Origin: Nitrospinaceae bacterium
GTDB taxonomy: Bacteria > Nitrospinota > Nitrospinia > Nitrospinales > VA-1
Length of the DNA: 31,591 bases
Assembly (NCBI GenBank): GCA_029261675.1
Contig: JAJDBA010000162.1
Coordinates: forward strand, 1 to 31,591
Reading direction: 5' to 3'
Shown here piece after piece: positions 7,814-16,741 of the stretch (positions are counted from its first letter, which is position 1; the number at the start of each line of letters is the position of its first letter). The notes below the pieces were generated by a model. The model did no database searches. It was not told the DNA's origin and worked only from the letters and a program-made list of their open reading frames with translations. Both the position numbers and the translations under genes were made by a program.

Positions 7814-8479
7814 CTAGTCGTTAGCTTTGAAGATATCTGTTTTAAATTCGTTTAGGCCCTGCATACGTTTCGATCTGTCCAATAGCTCCAGGCCCGGTGG
7901 ATCTATAAGATTATAGGTCAGCTTTAAAGTTTCAAGACTTTTTAACCCCGAAAGTTCGGCAAAAGCTTGCATTCCCGGAAAGCCAATTCGGTTGGCATCG
8001 AGATGTAAAGCTTTCAGGTTTTTCAAGCAAGTTGAATTTGCCAGTGCAATCGCGCCTTCATCACCAATGCGATTAAAAGACAAATCAAGCGTCTCTAGAT
8101 TTTTTAGGCTTTTAGAATTTGCCAAAGCTACAGCACCCGCGTCGCCAATTTTGTTCGTATACAAACTCAAGTATCTTAATTGCAGTACGTTATCAGATTC
8201 CGCTAATGCTACCGTACCCTCATCGCCAATTTTATTTTCGTACAGCCACAATTCTTTTAAAGGCTCAAAGAATTCTGATCCCGCTAACTCTTCGAGACCA
8301 ATATCCTTAAGTTTGTTTGTATGCAAATAAAGAATTTCGATATCAGGCAATGCGACGTTTTCAGCCAATTCTTCGGCGACCTCGTTGCTGATGCCCTTAT
8401 TGGAAAAATCGAGAGTTTTCTTGTCTTTGCTCAAACCTCGCTTGATCCATTTCCTAATATAGGAGATGTCGTCTGACAT
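7814..8479 (-). CDS. Leucine-rich repeat protein, short upstream member of the pair
   Basis: A 221-residue protein with a short charged N-terminal cap (MSDDISYIRKWIKRG, then LSKDKKTLDFSN) is followed by about seven LRRs of 27 residues, such as LSLYTNKIGDAGAVALANSK and LDLSFNRIGDEGAIALANST. The repeats are more regular than in the downstream gene and share the N-x-IGDEGA signature, so the two are paralogous. The last unit degrades into a KTDIFKAND tail, which looks like a natural C-terminus. It has no export signal. A GCGGAT sequence lies before the ATG. The stop is TAG, followed after one codon by the ATG of the next LRR gene in the same frame. Confidence 0.85.
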   Translation of the reverse strand: MSDDISYIRKWIKRGLSKDKKTLDFSNKGISNEVAEELAENVALPDIEILYLHTNKLKDIGLEELAGSEFFEPLKELWLYENKIGDEGTVALAESDNVLQLRYLSLYTNKIGDAGAVALANSKSLKNLETLDLSFNRIGDEGAIALANSTCLKNLKALHLDANRIGFPGMQAFAELSGLKSLETLKLTYNLIDPPGLELLDRSKRMQGLNEFKTDIFKAND

Positions 8480-8692
8480 GTTGTATCCGCTTAAATGTAA
8501 AAGGGTTTATTTTATAAACGTGAGTTAAAAAGTAAAGAAATATATGATGTAAACGGTAAATATATATATAAAATGGCCCTTGAGTGGCAATTTAGAGCTC
8601 AAATCCTATATCCCAATCTAATTTTGTTACATAATATCAGTAAATTGCGGATAAAGGCGGTTTAATATTGACCCCAAAATATCCGATTATTT

Positions 8693-10291
8693 ATGCACTT
8701 TTGCATCCGCAGATTATTACCAAAACTAACGTGTTTTCTTCTTTTATTCCTAGCCGCTTGCTCAAATAACCCATCGGCGGACCAATCCATTTTCAGGATG
8801 TCCATAAAAACGGAGCCGCCGACTCTGGATGGAACCCTAGCCACAGATACCGTTTCGGTTTCCATGATCACTAACCTGATGGAAGGCCTCACACAATACG
8901 ACGCAGACCTGAATCCGATACCCGCTATAGCAAAACGATGGTCCTATTCCAACGAAGGTCGAACGATCACTTTCTACCTGAGAAACGATGTTTATTGGAG
9001 TGATGGCAAAAGAGTCACAGCCGAAGATTTTGAATATTCCTGGAAGCGACTGCTAAACCCCAAAACCGCCGCGCAATATGCCTATTTTCTTTTCGATATT
9101 AAAAACGCATCTGAATACAATTCAGGAAAAATCAAGGATAGGGACGAGGTTGGAATCCGAGCCATCGCCTCAGATGTTCTTGAAGTAACACTTAAAAAAC
9201 CTGTTGTCTATTTTCCAAGCATCACCACCTTCATGGTCACCTTCCCCCTGCGTCAGGACATTATTGAAAAGTATGGTGACTCTTGGACCGACCCTGGGAA
9301 AATCGTGACCAACGGACCCTATTTGCTGGAGCAGTGGGAACACGAGTACAAACTGATTCTGAAAGCCAACCCAAAACACTACGAAGGAAAAGCTCAAATA
9401 AATGAGATTCAAGTTTTTGTAGTGCAAGAGCCAACCACCGCATTGACACTGTATGAAACCGGAGAACTGGATTATATTGAACTGCCCCCCATTGCCATTC
9501 CGCATTTCAAAAACAATCCTGAATACAGAAACAAACCTCAGCTACGAGGCTATTATTATGGATTCAATATAAAAAAACCGCCGTTCGATAATGTACTAGT
9601 AAGACAGGCACTTGCTCATTCAATCGATCGAACTCTTATACCCAAAATACTTAAAGGAGGCGAGATACCCTCCTCTTCCTGGATACCTAAAGGAATGTTT
9701 GGCTATAACGAGTCCATTGGCTCAAAATTCAATCCAGAAAAAGCTCGGTCGTTACTGGCAAAGGCCGGCTACCCCGATGGCAAAGGCTTTCCCGAAGCAA
9801 CCGCTGTCTTCAATACCGGAGACGTAAACAGGTTGATTGGAGAATTTCTACAGGAACAATGGAAAAAAAATCTCAATGTGAAAATTCAATTTGAAAGTCA
9901 GGAGTGGAAAGTTTTTTTAAGTCGGTTGGATTTAGACCCTCCGCAAATTTTTCGCCTAGGATGGGGAGCCGACTTCCCCGATCCCGATAATTTCATGAAC
10001 CTGTTTATCGCGAGCAGTGGCAACAACCGGCTTAAATGGTCGAATGCAGATTACGACAAACTGGTTGCACAGGGGTCTACGTTGAAAAATCCAAAAGAAC
10101 GAAAAAAGATTTATGACCAAGCCCAGATTCTACTTACCGAAACCGAAGTTCCCATGATCCCGCTATTTGTTTCCGCCCAGAATCTTTTGGTCAAACCCTA
10201 TATTAAGGGTTTGAAGACCAATGCTATGGAACTTTTGTATTTGAAAAGAATTAGAATTGAAAGATCATCTCAAACCCCCGGATCCAGCTAA
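8693..10291 (+). CDS. Extracytoplasmic solute-binding lipoprotein, family 5 (OppA/DppA-like)
   Basis: At 532 residues this has the size of peptide-binding proteins of ABC importers. It starts with a lipoprotein signal: basic MHFCIRRLLPK, a hydrophobic core and lipobox LAAC with Cys23 as lipidation site. Family hallmarks follow: EPPTLDGTLATDTVSVSMI, then LMEGLTQYD and LNPIPAIAKRWSYSNEGRTI, the WSDGKRVTAEDFEYSWKRLL segment, VRQALAHSIDR, and AQILLTETEVPMIPLF near the C-terminus. It would bind an oligopeptide or similar ligand outside the inner membrane. No permease or ATPase gene lies nearby, so it is either an orphan receptor or has another partner. Position +2 after Cys is Ser, not the Asp that retains E. 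coli lipoproteins in the inner membrane. Confidence 0.92.
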   Translation: MHFCIRRLLPKLTCFLLLFLAACSNNPSADQSIFRMSIKTEPPTLDGTLATDTVSVSMITNLMEGLTQYDADLNPIPAIAKRWSYSNEGRTITFYLRNDVYWSDGKRVTAEDFEYSWKRLLNPKTAAQYAYFLFDIKNASEYNSGKIKDRDEVGIRAIASDVLEVTLKKPVVYFPSITTFMVTFPLRQDIIEKYGDSWTDPGKIVTNGPYLLEQWEHEYKLILKANPKHYEGKAQINEIQVFVVQEPTTALTLYETGELDYIELPPIAIPHFKNNPEYRNKPQLRGYYYGFNIKKPPFDNVLVRQALAHSIDRTLIPKILKGGEIPSSSWIPKGMFGYNESIGSKFNPEKARSLLAKAGYPDGKGFPEATAVFNTGDVNRLIGEFLQEQWKKNLNVKIQFESQEWKVFLSRLDLDPPQIFRLGWGADFPDPDNFMNLFIASSGNNRLKWSNADYDKLVAQGSTLKNPKERKKIYDQAQILLTETEVPMIPLFVSAQNLLVKPYIKGLKTNAMELLYLKRIRIERSSQTPGSS

Positions 10292-10396
10292 ATTTGCACG
10301 AAGAAAAATCGTAGATGCAGATCGCTAGGCCGGGAAACAGGCGGTTTGATTATTCAGAAATCAACTTATAGTCAATAGTGGACTTGATCACTTCAC

Positions 10397-10424
10397 TTGA
10401 CTGCTTCAATTATGCAGCTAAAAT
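10397..10424 (+). promoter_or_regulatory. Probable sigma-70 promoter of the small lipoprotein gene
   Basis: TTGACT (10397-10402) and TAAAAT (10419-10424) are separated by 16 bases, each matching five of six consensus positions. Transcription would start about 50 bases before the ATG at 10482. Confidence 0.5.
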
Positions 10425-10481
10425 TGTAGCCAACCCATTTATGGAACACATTTTCCCACTTAGAGAAATTAAGAGGTTTTT

Positions 10482-11015
10482 ATGAAAAAAATGCTTTTAA
10501 TTTTAATCCTCATATTCCTAAATGGATGCTTGGTTTTATCAACAACTCCTCTTGATAATTTACCATTCGAAAGGGTTGAATATGCTAGTCAGTTTAACGG
10601 CACATATAAAAATCTTGGAGTGACAAACGACGATGCTAAACGCCACCTTTCCTATCTAATATGGCCCAATGAAAAACTGGATCATAGCTCAATCCTTACA
10701 ATCAAAGTAGAAGCAAGTTCGAACAATACTTTGGTTGTAAAAGCCAACGGGGTGGACAAAATAATAAAAGAAGAAACTTTTGTGGAAGGAAAGGATTTTA
10801 AAATTAATAATGAAGGAAGAATTTTGTTAACAAAAGAAACCCGTATGGGGGATGGGGGTTTGGCTGGTGCCTATACTATGTTTCAAGAACTAGGTCTGGA
10901 TCAAGCCGGACACGGAAAACTTCATCAAACAGTGAATGCGGCTGGATTGGTTTTTTTGGTTTTGCCCATAGCAATGCATGACGACCAGGAAGTTCGATTT
11001 GAAAGAATTGAGTGA
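10482..11015 (+). CDS. Small lipoprotein of unknown function
   Basis: This 177-residue protein has a typical lipoprotein signal: MKKMLLILILIFLNGC with lipobox LNGC and Cys16 as the modified residue. A good Shine-Dalgarno (AGAGG) precedes the ATG. The mature part is a mix of predicted strands (ILTIKVEASSNNTLVVKANG) and a central Gly-rich stretch (MGDGGLAGAYTMFQELG), followed by a hydrophobic LVFLVLPIAM near the C-terminus. I do not recognise the family. It is preceded by its own promoter and faces a convergent glycosyltransferase gene, so it is probably monocistronic. Confidence 0.8.
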   Translation: MKKMLLILILIFLNGCLVLSTTPLDNLPFERVEYASQFNGTYKNLGVTNDDAKRHLSYLIWPNEKLDHSSILTIKVEASSNNTLVVKANGVDKIIKEETFVEGKDFKINNEGRILLTKETRMGDGGLAGAYTMFQELGLDQAGHGKLHQTVNAAGLVFLVLPIAMHDDQEVRFERIE

Positions 11016-11085
11016 TTGATAGATTTCTTTTAGGGTCTTTTTTTAAGCAAACCTCCTATACTTAGGCAACGATCCTTGAATCACG

Positions 11086-12246
11086 TTAGTGCGAGTGGCC
11101 TGCGAGTTTTTCTTCGATAAAGGTTTTCATTCTCTCTGTGTAAACAGAAAGGTCAAACTTTTGGGCATGGGTGCGAATTGCATCTGCATCGAACTGAGGC
11201 TCTATTGCTTCGAAATGTTGAATGGCCTTAATCAAAGCCTCAGGCGTTTGCTCGTAAAAGAAAACCCCGGTGGGTTGCGATGTCGCGGTTTTATCAATCC
11301 CCGTTTCGGGTTTCCAGCTTTGACTATCGGGAACAACCGTTTCCAGCGCCCCGCCTCGCCCTAAAGCAATCACCGGGCGCCCCATAGCTTGTGCTTCCAA
11401 TAGGGTGATACCGAAATCTTCTTCGCCGCAAAAAATAAAAGCTCGGCAACGTGCAAAATGGGAGCGTATCTGCGAATTATCCAACCAACCTTCGAAATGA
11501 ATATTTGGCTTTGCCATTTCCTTTAAGCGTTTGGCATCTTGCCCTTCACCAATCACGAAAAAAGGCAGGTCCAATTGGTTGAATGCATCTACTGCCAAAT
11601 CTAAACGCTTATAAGGCGCGAATGCGGAAACGATCAAAAAATAATCTTCTTTTCCTTCATTTGTATCAGGTGTGAACATCTCCGTATCCACGGGTGGGTG
11701 GATAATCGTAGCTTCTTGTTTGTAATATTTTTTGATCCGCTTTTGCACATGTCGGGAGTTTGCAATGAAATGATTTACTCGACGGCTCGTCCGAACATCC
11801 CAACGTTGCAACCAGCCTCTAATAAATTTCATGGCCGTTGCTGCAAACCAACTGGATTTTCCCTTCCCAAAATATTGATCAAATTGATCCCAAATATAAC
11901 GCATAGGAGTATGGCAATAACAAATATGCAGGCTATTGCGACCCGGTTTGACGCTTTTCGCGACACAATGACTGCTGCTCAAAATCAGATCATATTCCTT
12001 TAGATCGAAGGTCTCGATAGCAAATGGCATCAGCGGAAGGTAATAGCGGTATTTTGATTCTGAGAATGGTAGGTTTTGAATAAACGAAGTGTGAATGCGA
12101 TGCGATTCTATAACCGAAGAAACTTTTCCCGGGATATGGAGTAGCGTGAATATGTCTGCCGAAGGATAGAGCTCACACAATACCTCGAGGCATTTTTCAC
12201 CGCCACGCATTCCTGTAAGCCAGTCATGGATAATCGCAATTTTCAT
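11086..12246 (-). CDS. Family 4 glycosyltransferase (WbaZ-like, GT-B)
   Basis: This 386-residue retaining GT-B transferase fits the WbaZ-like mannosyl/hexosyl transferases of O-antigen synthesis. The N-terminus IAIIHDWLTGMRGGEK is a near-exact family signature, with the Gly-Gly-Glu acceptor loop. YCHTPMRYIWDQF (110-122) is another hallmark. The C-terminal domain has the donor-binding SAFAPYKRLDLAV (207-219) and the E-x7-E motif as Glu276 and Glu284 in EEDFGITLLEAQAMGRP. It has no membrane segment, as expected for a peripheral enzyme using undecaprenyl-linked acceptors. It ends convergent to the small lipoprotein gene. It probably belongs functionally with the glycan genes at the left of the window, 5-10 kb away. 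Confidence 0.92.
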   Translation of the reverse strand: MKIAIIHDWLTGMRGGEKCLEVLCELYPSADIFTLLHIPGKVSSVIESHRIHTSFIQNLPFSESKYRYYLPLMPFAIETFDLKEYDLILSSSHCVAKSVKPGRNSLHICYCHTPMRYIWDQFDQYFGKGKSSWFAATAMKFIRGWLQRWDVRTSRRVNHFIANSRHVQKRIKKYYKQEATIIHPPVDTEMFTPDTNEGKEDYFLIVSAFAPYKRLDLAVDAFNQLDLPFFVIGEGQDAKRLKEMAKPNIHFEGWLDNSQIRSHFARCRAFIFCGEEDFGITLLEAQAMGRPVIALGRGGALETVVPDSQSWKPETGIDKTATSQPTGVFFYEQTPEALIKAIQHFEAIEPQFDADAIRTHAQKFDLSVYTERMKTFIEEKLAGHSH

Positions 12247-12326
12247 TGTCTGTATTCTAAAACCTTTTGCTCGGAAAATAAAGGATCACGGTTGTTTGTC
12301 GGAAGAGGACAAAGGGAGAGGGAAAC

Positions 12327-12360
12327 AAAAAAGCCCACAAGGGGAAATCCCTTGTGGGCA
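12327..12360 (-). terminator. Rho-independent terminator after the NuoF-like gene
   Basis: Reading on the minus strand, an 11-base perfect stem (GCCCACAAGGG at 12333-12343 and its complement at 12349-12359) with a 5-base loop is followed by six U (A-run at 12327-12332). It lies 19 bases past the stop of the 12379-14211 gene and is the clearest intrinsic terminator in the window. Confidence 0.9.
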
Positions 12361-12378
12361 GAGAATTATCGTTTAACT

Positions 12379-14211
12379 CTATTCGATAGCTAGAAAACCA
12401 CAGGCCTGGTAGCAGGCATTGCAGTTGATGCATAAATCCATATCAATATGGGCTGCAACTTTTCGAGTTCCACCGGTGATAGCGCCGGTAGGACAAGGCT
12501 TGATGCAGGCCCCACAAGCCACACAATCTTCTTCTTTGACGAAGTAACGGTACAACCCTGTGCAACGTGCGGCATCGCAAATCTGATCGACAATATGCCT
12601 TTCATATTCTTTGCGGAAATATTTTAATCCGGTCAAGATCGCTTTGGGTGCAGTCTCTCCCAACCCACAAAGAGAGGTCTGACTGATCTCTTCGCATAGG
12701 TGCTGGAGATCGTCGAGGTCTTCCATCTTTCCGCGACCTTCAGAGATGTCATCCAGTTTTTGTCGGATCAACGTCAAGCCGATGCGACACGGTGTGCATT
12801 TCCCGCAAGTCTCGCCTTCGTTGAATCCAATAGAAAATTTTGCCAGATCAATCACACAAGCCGACTCGTCATAAGCCGCAAAACTGGCTTGCCCCATTAA
12901 TACGCCTGCATCCAACAAGCTTTCGTAGTCGGTCGGAGTATCTGCTAATTCCGGAGGCAGAAAGCCGCCGGTGACGCCACCAACATGAACGACTTTGAGA
13001 TCTTTTTTCTTTTGAATGCCGCCGCAATAATCATTGATGGCTTCGTTGAATGTAGTTTTCATATCCAGCTCCATCAAACCGTTATATTTGATGTTTCCGG
13101 AAATAGCCCACACCTTACAGCCATTGGCGTTGTCGTTGCCCATGGAAGCATACCAGTCCGCCCCCTTCTCAATAATTGCTGGAACGGTTGCCCAGGTTTC
13201 GGCATTGTTCAATACTGTTGGTTTGCCCCACAACCCTTGTTGTGAAGAATGTGGGGGCTGCGCTTTCGGGAATGGACGCTTGCCTTCCACCGACTGCATT
13301 AATGCTGTTGATTCACCGCCGATAAAAGCTTCGAGACCTTCATGCACACGAATGTTGATGCTGAATCCAGAGCCTAAAATATTGTCACCGAGAAACCCTC
13401 TTTCTCTTGCCTGTTCGATAGCTTTGTTCAATCGCCTCACTGCAATGGTGTAATCGGAGCGGGTGTAGATAATTCCTTCCGTTGCGCCAATGGCATACGC
13501 GCCAATCAACAGGCCTTCTAGAACCTGATGCGATGCGCCTTCCATAACGCTACGATCCATATAGGAAGCGGGGTTACCCTCGTCGCCGTTGACCATGATA
13601 TAGCGCGTGCCTTTTTCATCGGTCGGAGCGTTACGGGCTTTTTCCCATTTGGTGGCCGTGACAAACCCACCGCCACCTTTTCCACGTAAGCCGGATTTCT
13701 TAACTTCTTCGATCACTTCTTCTGGCTTCATGGTGGACAGTACTTTTTTCAGCGATTCATAGCCACCGACTTGAATGTAGTCGTCAATATTTTCAGGGTC
13801 GATCGAACCACCATGCGCGAGAGCAACACGGGTCTGTTTTTTCAGTGTCTCGTAATAATCCGGTTTAGCTGCCGCCTTCTTGAATGGTTTTCCGCCTACA
13901 ATATGGTCGTTCAAAATGTTTGTGACCATTGCTGGTTTGACCTTTTCATAGGTCACGCGTTCTTCACCGGGAACATAAACATCGACCAGCACATCGCGGC
14001 TACAATAACCACGGCAACCCACCTGGCTCATTTCGCATTTACGCTCACCTAATGCAGCGTTGGCCTCCATTTCAGAAATTTGCTTCTGAAATTCTTTATA
14101 GACCTCTTCTCCACCTTCGGCGATGCCACTCAGGCTCAAACAAACGGTTATTTTTATCTGGCCTTGTTTTGCTTCGACAGCCTGATCTTGTTGACCTTCG
14201 ACGACTTGCAT
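12379..14211 (-). CDS. NuoF/HydB/HndC-type NAD(P)H-binding flavin and Fe-S subunit
   Basis: This 610-residue protein matches the domain order of HydB/HndC/BfuB subunits of electron-bifurcating or NAD-linked complexes. An N-terminal thioredoxin-like [2Fe-2S] domain (about 18-92) is followed by the NuoF core with FMN/NADH loop SGLRGKGGGGF (173-183) and NGDEGNPASYMDRSVMEG (208-225). The N3-type [4Fe-4S] site is ETCGKCTPC (Cys469, 472, 475 and 515). A C-x4-C element follows (545, 550), then a C-terminal 2x[4Fe-4S] ferredoxin domain (Cys563/566/569/573 and 594/597/600/604). It would oxidise or reduce NAD(P) and pass electrons to Fe-S partners. No NuoE, NuoG, hydrogenase or formate dehydrogenase gene is near, so the complex is not known. 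In the N-terminal domain only Cys24, Cys59, Cys66 and Cys70 are available. AGGAG lies 7 bases before the ATG. Confidence 0.92.
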   Translation of the reverse strand: MQVVEGQQDQAVEAKQGQIKITVCLSLSGIAEGGEEVYKEFQKQISEMEANAALGERKCEMSQVGCRGYCSRDVLVDVYVPGEERVTYEKVKPAMVTNILNDHIVGGKPFKKAAAKPDYYETLKKQTRVALAHGGSIDPENIDDYIQVGGYESLKKVLSTMKPEEVIEEVKKSGLRGKGGGGFVTATKWEKARNAPTDEKGTRYIMVNGDEGNPASYMDRSVMEGASHQVLEGLLIGAYAIGATEGIIYTRSDYTIAVRRLNKAIEQARERGFLGDNILGSGFSINIRVHEGLEAFIGGESTALMQSVEGKRPFPKAQPPHSSQQGLWGKPTVLNNAETWATVPAIIEKGADWYASMGNDNANGCKVWAISGNIKYNGLMELDMKTTFNEAINDYCGGIQKKKDLKVVHVGGVTGGFLPPELADTPTDYESLLDAGVLMGQASFAAYDESACVIDLAKFSIGFNEGETCGKCTPCRIGLTLIRQKLDDISEGRGKMEDLDDLQHLCEEISQTSLCGLGETAPKAILTGLKYFRKEYERHIVDQICDAARCTGLYRYFVKEEDCVACGACIKPCPTGAITGGTRKVAAHIDMDLCINCNACYQACGFLAIE

Positions 14212-14658
14212 GAACGATCTCCTGCTATTCGAAAAATTTGATAAACTTAAATATTAAAAACCCCTCGCCTCGTTTTCAAACTGCAAAACTAGCGAGTAGA
14301 ACAATTTCTCATAAATTGGATGAAAATCCCAGCCATTTTAGTGGCCTGCCTGCCGATTGTCAATATTTCCCTAGGGCCTGAATTTAAAAGGTTTTTGACT
14401 CCAGATAAGGCCTCTATTTACAAGTCGCTAGCACCTATACGATAAAAGCCTGTCAAAACAACCTCAGGGAGAGATAAGGGGCAATAACCGATTAAAATTC
14501 AATCACTAAAAAATTATTGTGGCGCTGAATAACATAAACAATGCCTGCAAACTAACCGACGACTACCCGTAACCCAAAATTCAGGTTGATTGCGGTAAGT
14601 CATAAATATAAACTCCCAACTTTACCCTATTCCAAGTGCACCCTTATATAAGGCCGTC
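14212..14658. other. Divergent intergenic region, no convincing gene
   Basis: This 447-base AT-rich spacer separates the NuoF-like gene (minus) from pepA (plus) and must contain both promoters. The only open frame I found is 41 codons (14320-14445) without a ribosome-binding site. Confidence 0.5.
14586..14614 (+). promoter_or_regulatory. Candidate promoter for pepA
   Basis: TTGATT (14586-14591) is followed by overlapping -10 choices TATAAA (14607-14612, spacing 15) and TAAACT (14609-14614, spacing 17), about 45 bases ahead of the pepA ATG. Confidence 0.35.
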
Positions 14659-16164
14659 ATGATAAAAATAAACCAGAAAATCGAACCCTCCCTAAACCAC
14701 AAAACCGAATGCCTGATTCTTCCCTGCGTGGAAATTAAAAAAACCACAGGCTTGTTGAAAGAAATCGATGACAGCCTACAAGGTGCGATCAGTGCAGCCA
14801 TTAAAAATAAACGTTTCTCCGGCAAACCGAACCAGACTCTTTTACTCAACAGCACCGGGAAAGCATCTAATATTTTATTACTCGGTATCGGCGAAGCCAA
14901 AGAAGTGACCGCAGAAAAAATCTGTCAGGCTGCAGCTACTGCCGTAAAAGTTTTAGAGAAATCAAAATTTAAATCCGTTGCCGCAGATCTAAGCGCCCTC
15001 GAGTCCATCGCTAAAGGTAAAAGCGGACTCTATGGCGAATTGGCAGGAGCTGTTGCCGAAGGTGCAGGACTCGCCCTCTACCATTTCGACAACTATAAAT
15101 CCAAAGATAAAGATGACGTCCAGTTAGAAAAGCTAACGCTGCTCAATACATCGAAAGCACAGCAGAGCTCTGTTGAGAAATCCATTTCCCGCGCAGAAAA
15201 AATAGTCCATGCCGTCCACATCGCGCGCGACTTGATCTCGCATCCCGGCAATACCGTAACACCGACCTATCTAGCCGAGCATGCAAAAAAAATGGCCCGC
15301 AAAAATAAAATCACCTGCAAAGTGCTGGGCAAAAAAGAAATGAAAAAGCTGGGGATGGGATCTTTGCTCGGTGTGGCACAAGGTAGCGATGAGCCTCCGG
15401 CTCTCATTGTTCTTGAATATAACGGAGCGGGTAAAAAGAAGGCACCCACCGTTATCGTAGGTAAAGGCATCACCTTTGATACTGGCGGCATCTCTCTAAA
15501 ACCCGGAGGGGGCATGGACGAGATGAAAATGGATATGTCGGGTTCTGCGACGACTCTAGCCACTCTGGAACTGGTAGCCAGCTTAAAACTCAAGGTGAAC
15601 ATTGTTGGCATCGTTGCTGCGGCAGAAAATATGCCGAGTGGATCGGCCATCAAACCCGGTGATATTTTAAAAAGCATGTCCGGTAAAACGATAGAAGTGC
15701 TCAACACCGATGCTGAAGGCCGACTGGTACTCGCCGATGCCCTTACTTACGCGCAACGCTACAAACCGAAAGAAGTGATCGACCTCGCAACCCTGACTGG
15801 GGCTGTATTGCATGCGCTGGGTCATCAAGCTGCCGCTGTTATCGGTAATAACCCGGCTATGATACAAAAACTAAAAGATGCGGGTGAAGCAACAGGAGAA
15901 CGTGTCTGGGAATTGCCGCTATGGGATGAACATGAAAAAGCCACGAAAAGCGATATTGCCGACCTAAAAAATATCGCGTCCCCCGGTGTCGGTGCAGGGA
16001 CTACTATGGGAGCCGCTTTTCTCAAGCCCTTCGCCGGTGACCAGCCGTGGACGCATATCGATATTGCGGGTACCGCATGGGGTTTCGACAGGCCCTACAC
16101 GAACAAAGGCGCATCGGGATTCGGAGTGCGCCTGCTACTCAATTACCTTGAAAAAACGCGTTAA
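14659..16164 (+). CDS. pepA: Leucyl aminopeptidase (M17 family)
   Basis: This 501-residue cytoplasmic metallo-aminopeptidase removes N-terminal residues from peptides. The full M17 active site is present: Lys269 and Asp274 in GKGITFDTGG, catalytic Lys281 in ISLKPGGGMDEMKMDMSG, Asp292, then the signature NTDAEGRLVLADAL (349-362) with Asp351, Glu353 and catalytic Arg355. The N-terminal macro-like domain (1-170) is poorly conserved, as is usual, and places the protein at typical PepA length, so it is probably a hexamer with two metal ions per subunit. E. coli PepA also binds DNA; nothing here shows whether this one does. The small membrane protein at 16182 follows after 17 bases and is probably co-transcribed. 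Confidence 0.96.
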   Translation: MIKINQKIEPSLNHKTECLILPCVEIKKTTGLLKEIDDSLQGAISAAIKNKRFSGKPNQTLLLNSTGKASNILLLGIGEAKEVTAEKICQAAATAVKVLEKSKFKSVAADLSALESIAKGKSGLYGELAGAVAEGAGLALYHFDNYKSKDKDDVQLEKLTLLNTSKAQQSSVEKSISRAEKIVHAVHIARDLISHPGNTVTPTYLAEHAKKMARKNKITCKVLGKKEMKKLGMGSLLGVAQGSDEPPALIVLEYNGAGKKKAPTVIVGKGITFDTGGISLKPGGGMDEMKMDMSGSATTLATLELVASLKLKVNIVGIVAAAENMPSGSAIKPGDILKSMSGKTIEVLNTDAEGRLVLADALTYAQRYKPKEVIDLATLTGAVLHALGHQAAAVIGNNPAMIQKLKDAGEATGERVWELPLWDEHEKATKSDIADLKNIASPGVGAGTTMGAAFLKPFAGDQPWTHIDIAGTAWGFDRPYTNKGASGFGVRLLLNYLEKTR

Positions 16165-16181
16165 GATATACGCTAAAAACA

Positions 16182-16658
16182 ATGCAAAATAACATCATCA
16201 TTTTTATACATCTTTTGGCGGCAGTCATTGCCATCGGCGGTTCAATTTACAGTCTGCTGATTTACCTCCCAGCCGCAGAAAAAGATCAGAAAGGGCGTGA
16301 CGAAAATTCGCCATCATATAAAATACTCGATTTGCTCGCGCCGACGGTGTTTGCTTGTCTGCTCATTCTGGTTGGTTCAGGAGTTTATTTTCTATTAGTG
16401 AATTACACCGCGCAAACAGGGCTCAAGCCGGGTTACTACAATTTGTTCGGAATAAAAATGATTTTCGCGGCGGGGGCATTTTTTATCAGCATGTATCTGG
16501 CGTTTTCATTGAGAATCCAAATATCCGATCTCGATCTCAATCCGAAAAACAAAGAGCTTGTTCCCGCAACTCTGAAAAAAATGATCGGCCTCAGTCGCAT
16601 GACTTTGGCGTTGATGACCATAACTCTCTTCCTCGGTATCTGGCTCGCCCGCTTCTAA
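16182..16658 (+). CDS. Four-helix integral membrane protein, CopD/DUF2269-like
   Basis: A 158-residue protein with four predicted transmembrane segments at about 4-24 (FIHLLAAVIAIGGSIYSLLIYLP), 50-72, 88-110 and 134-156. His10 in the first helix and the G-G-S-I turn recall small CopD-like or cytochrome-b-like membrane proteins, which carry a conserved His in helix 1. I would not assign copper or haem binding on this alone. The stretch between helices 3 and 4 is charged (DLDLNPKNKELVPATLKKM) and probably cytoplasmic. It follows pepA by 17 bases, so the operon link is likely, but no shared function is apparent. Confidence 0.75.
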   Translation: MQNNIIIFIHLLAAVIAIGGSIYSLLIYLPAAEKDQKGRDENSPSYKILDLLAPTVFACLLILVGSGVYFLLVNYTAQTGLKPGYYNLFGIKMIFAAGAFFISMYLAFSLRIQISDLDLNPKNKELVPATLKKMIGLSRMTLALMTITLFLGIWLARF

Positions 16659-16660
16659 CT

Positions 16661-16675
16661 CCGGCCTGCGGCCGG
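16661..16675. repeat. GC-rich palindrome just after the pepA-operon membrane gene
   Basis: CCGGCC-TGC-GGCCGG forms a 6-base GC-only stem with a 3-base loop, starting two bases after the stop codon at 16658. No U-tract follows, so it is either a weak terminator or a 3'-end stabiliser. It stands out in an AT-rich window. Confidence 0.4.
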
Positions 16676-16741
16676 GGGCGATAGGTCGATGCTCGTAAAG
16701 CGGATAAAAGTTGATTGAGCCTTTTACTGTAGACGCACTTG

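Noticed and set aside
7992..8330. 112-codon plus-strand frame inside the short LRR gene
   Set aside because: Periodic antisense of the 27-residue repeats; not an independent repeat protein.
13034..13453. 139-codon plus-strand frame inside the NuoF-like gene
   Set aside because: Antisense shadow of a gene with unmistakable Fe-S and flavin motifs.
14320..14445. 41-codon plus-strand frame (MKIPAILVACLPIVN start) in the NuoF-pepA spacer
   Set aside because: No ribosome-binding site and no recognisable motif; such a length is expected by chance in 447 bases.
15267..15707. 146-codon minus-strand frame inside pepA
   Set aside because: Shadow of the pepA coding frame, which has a complete M17 active site.
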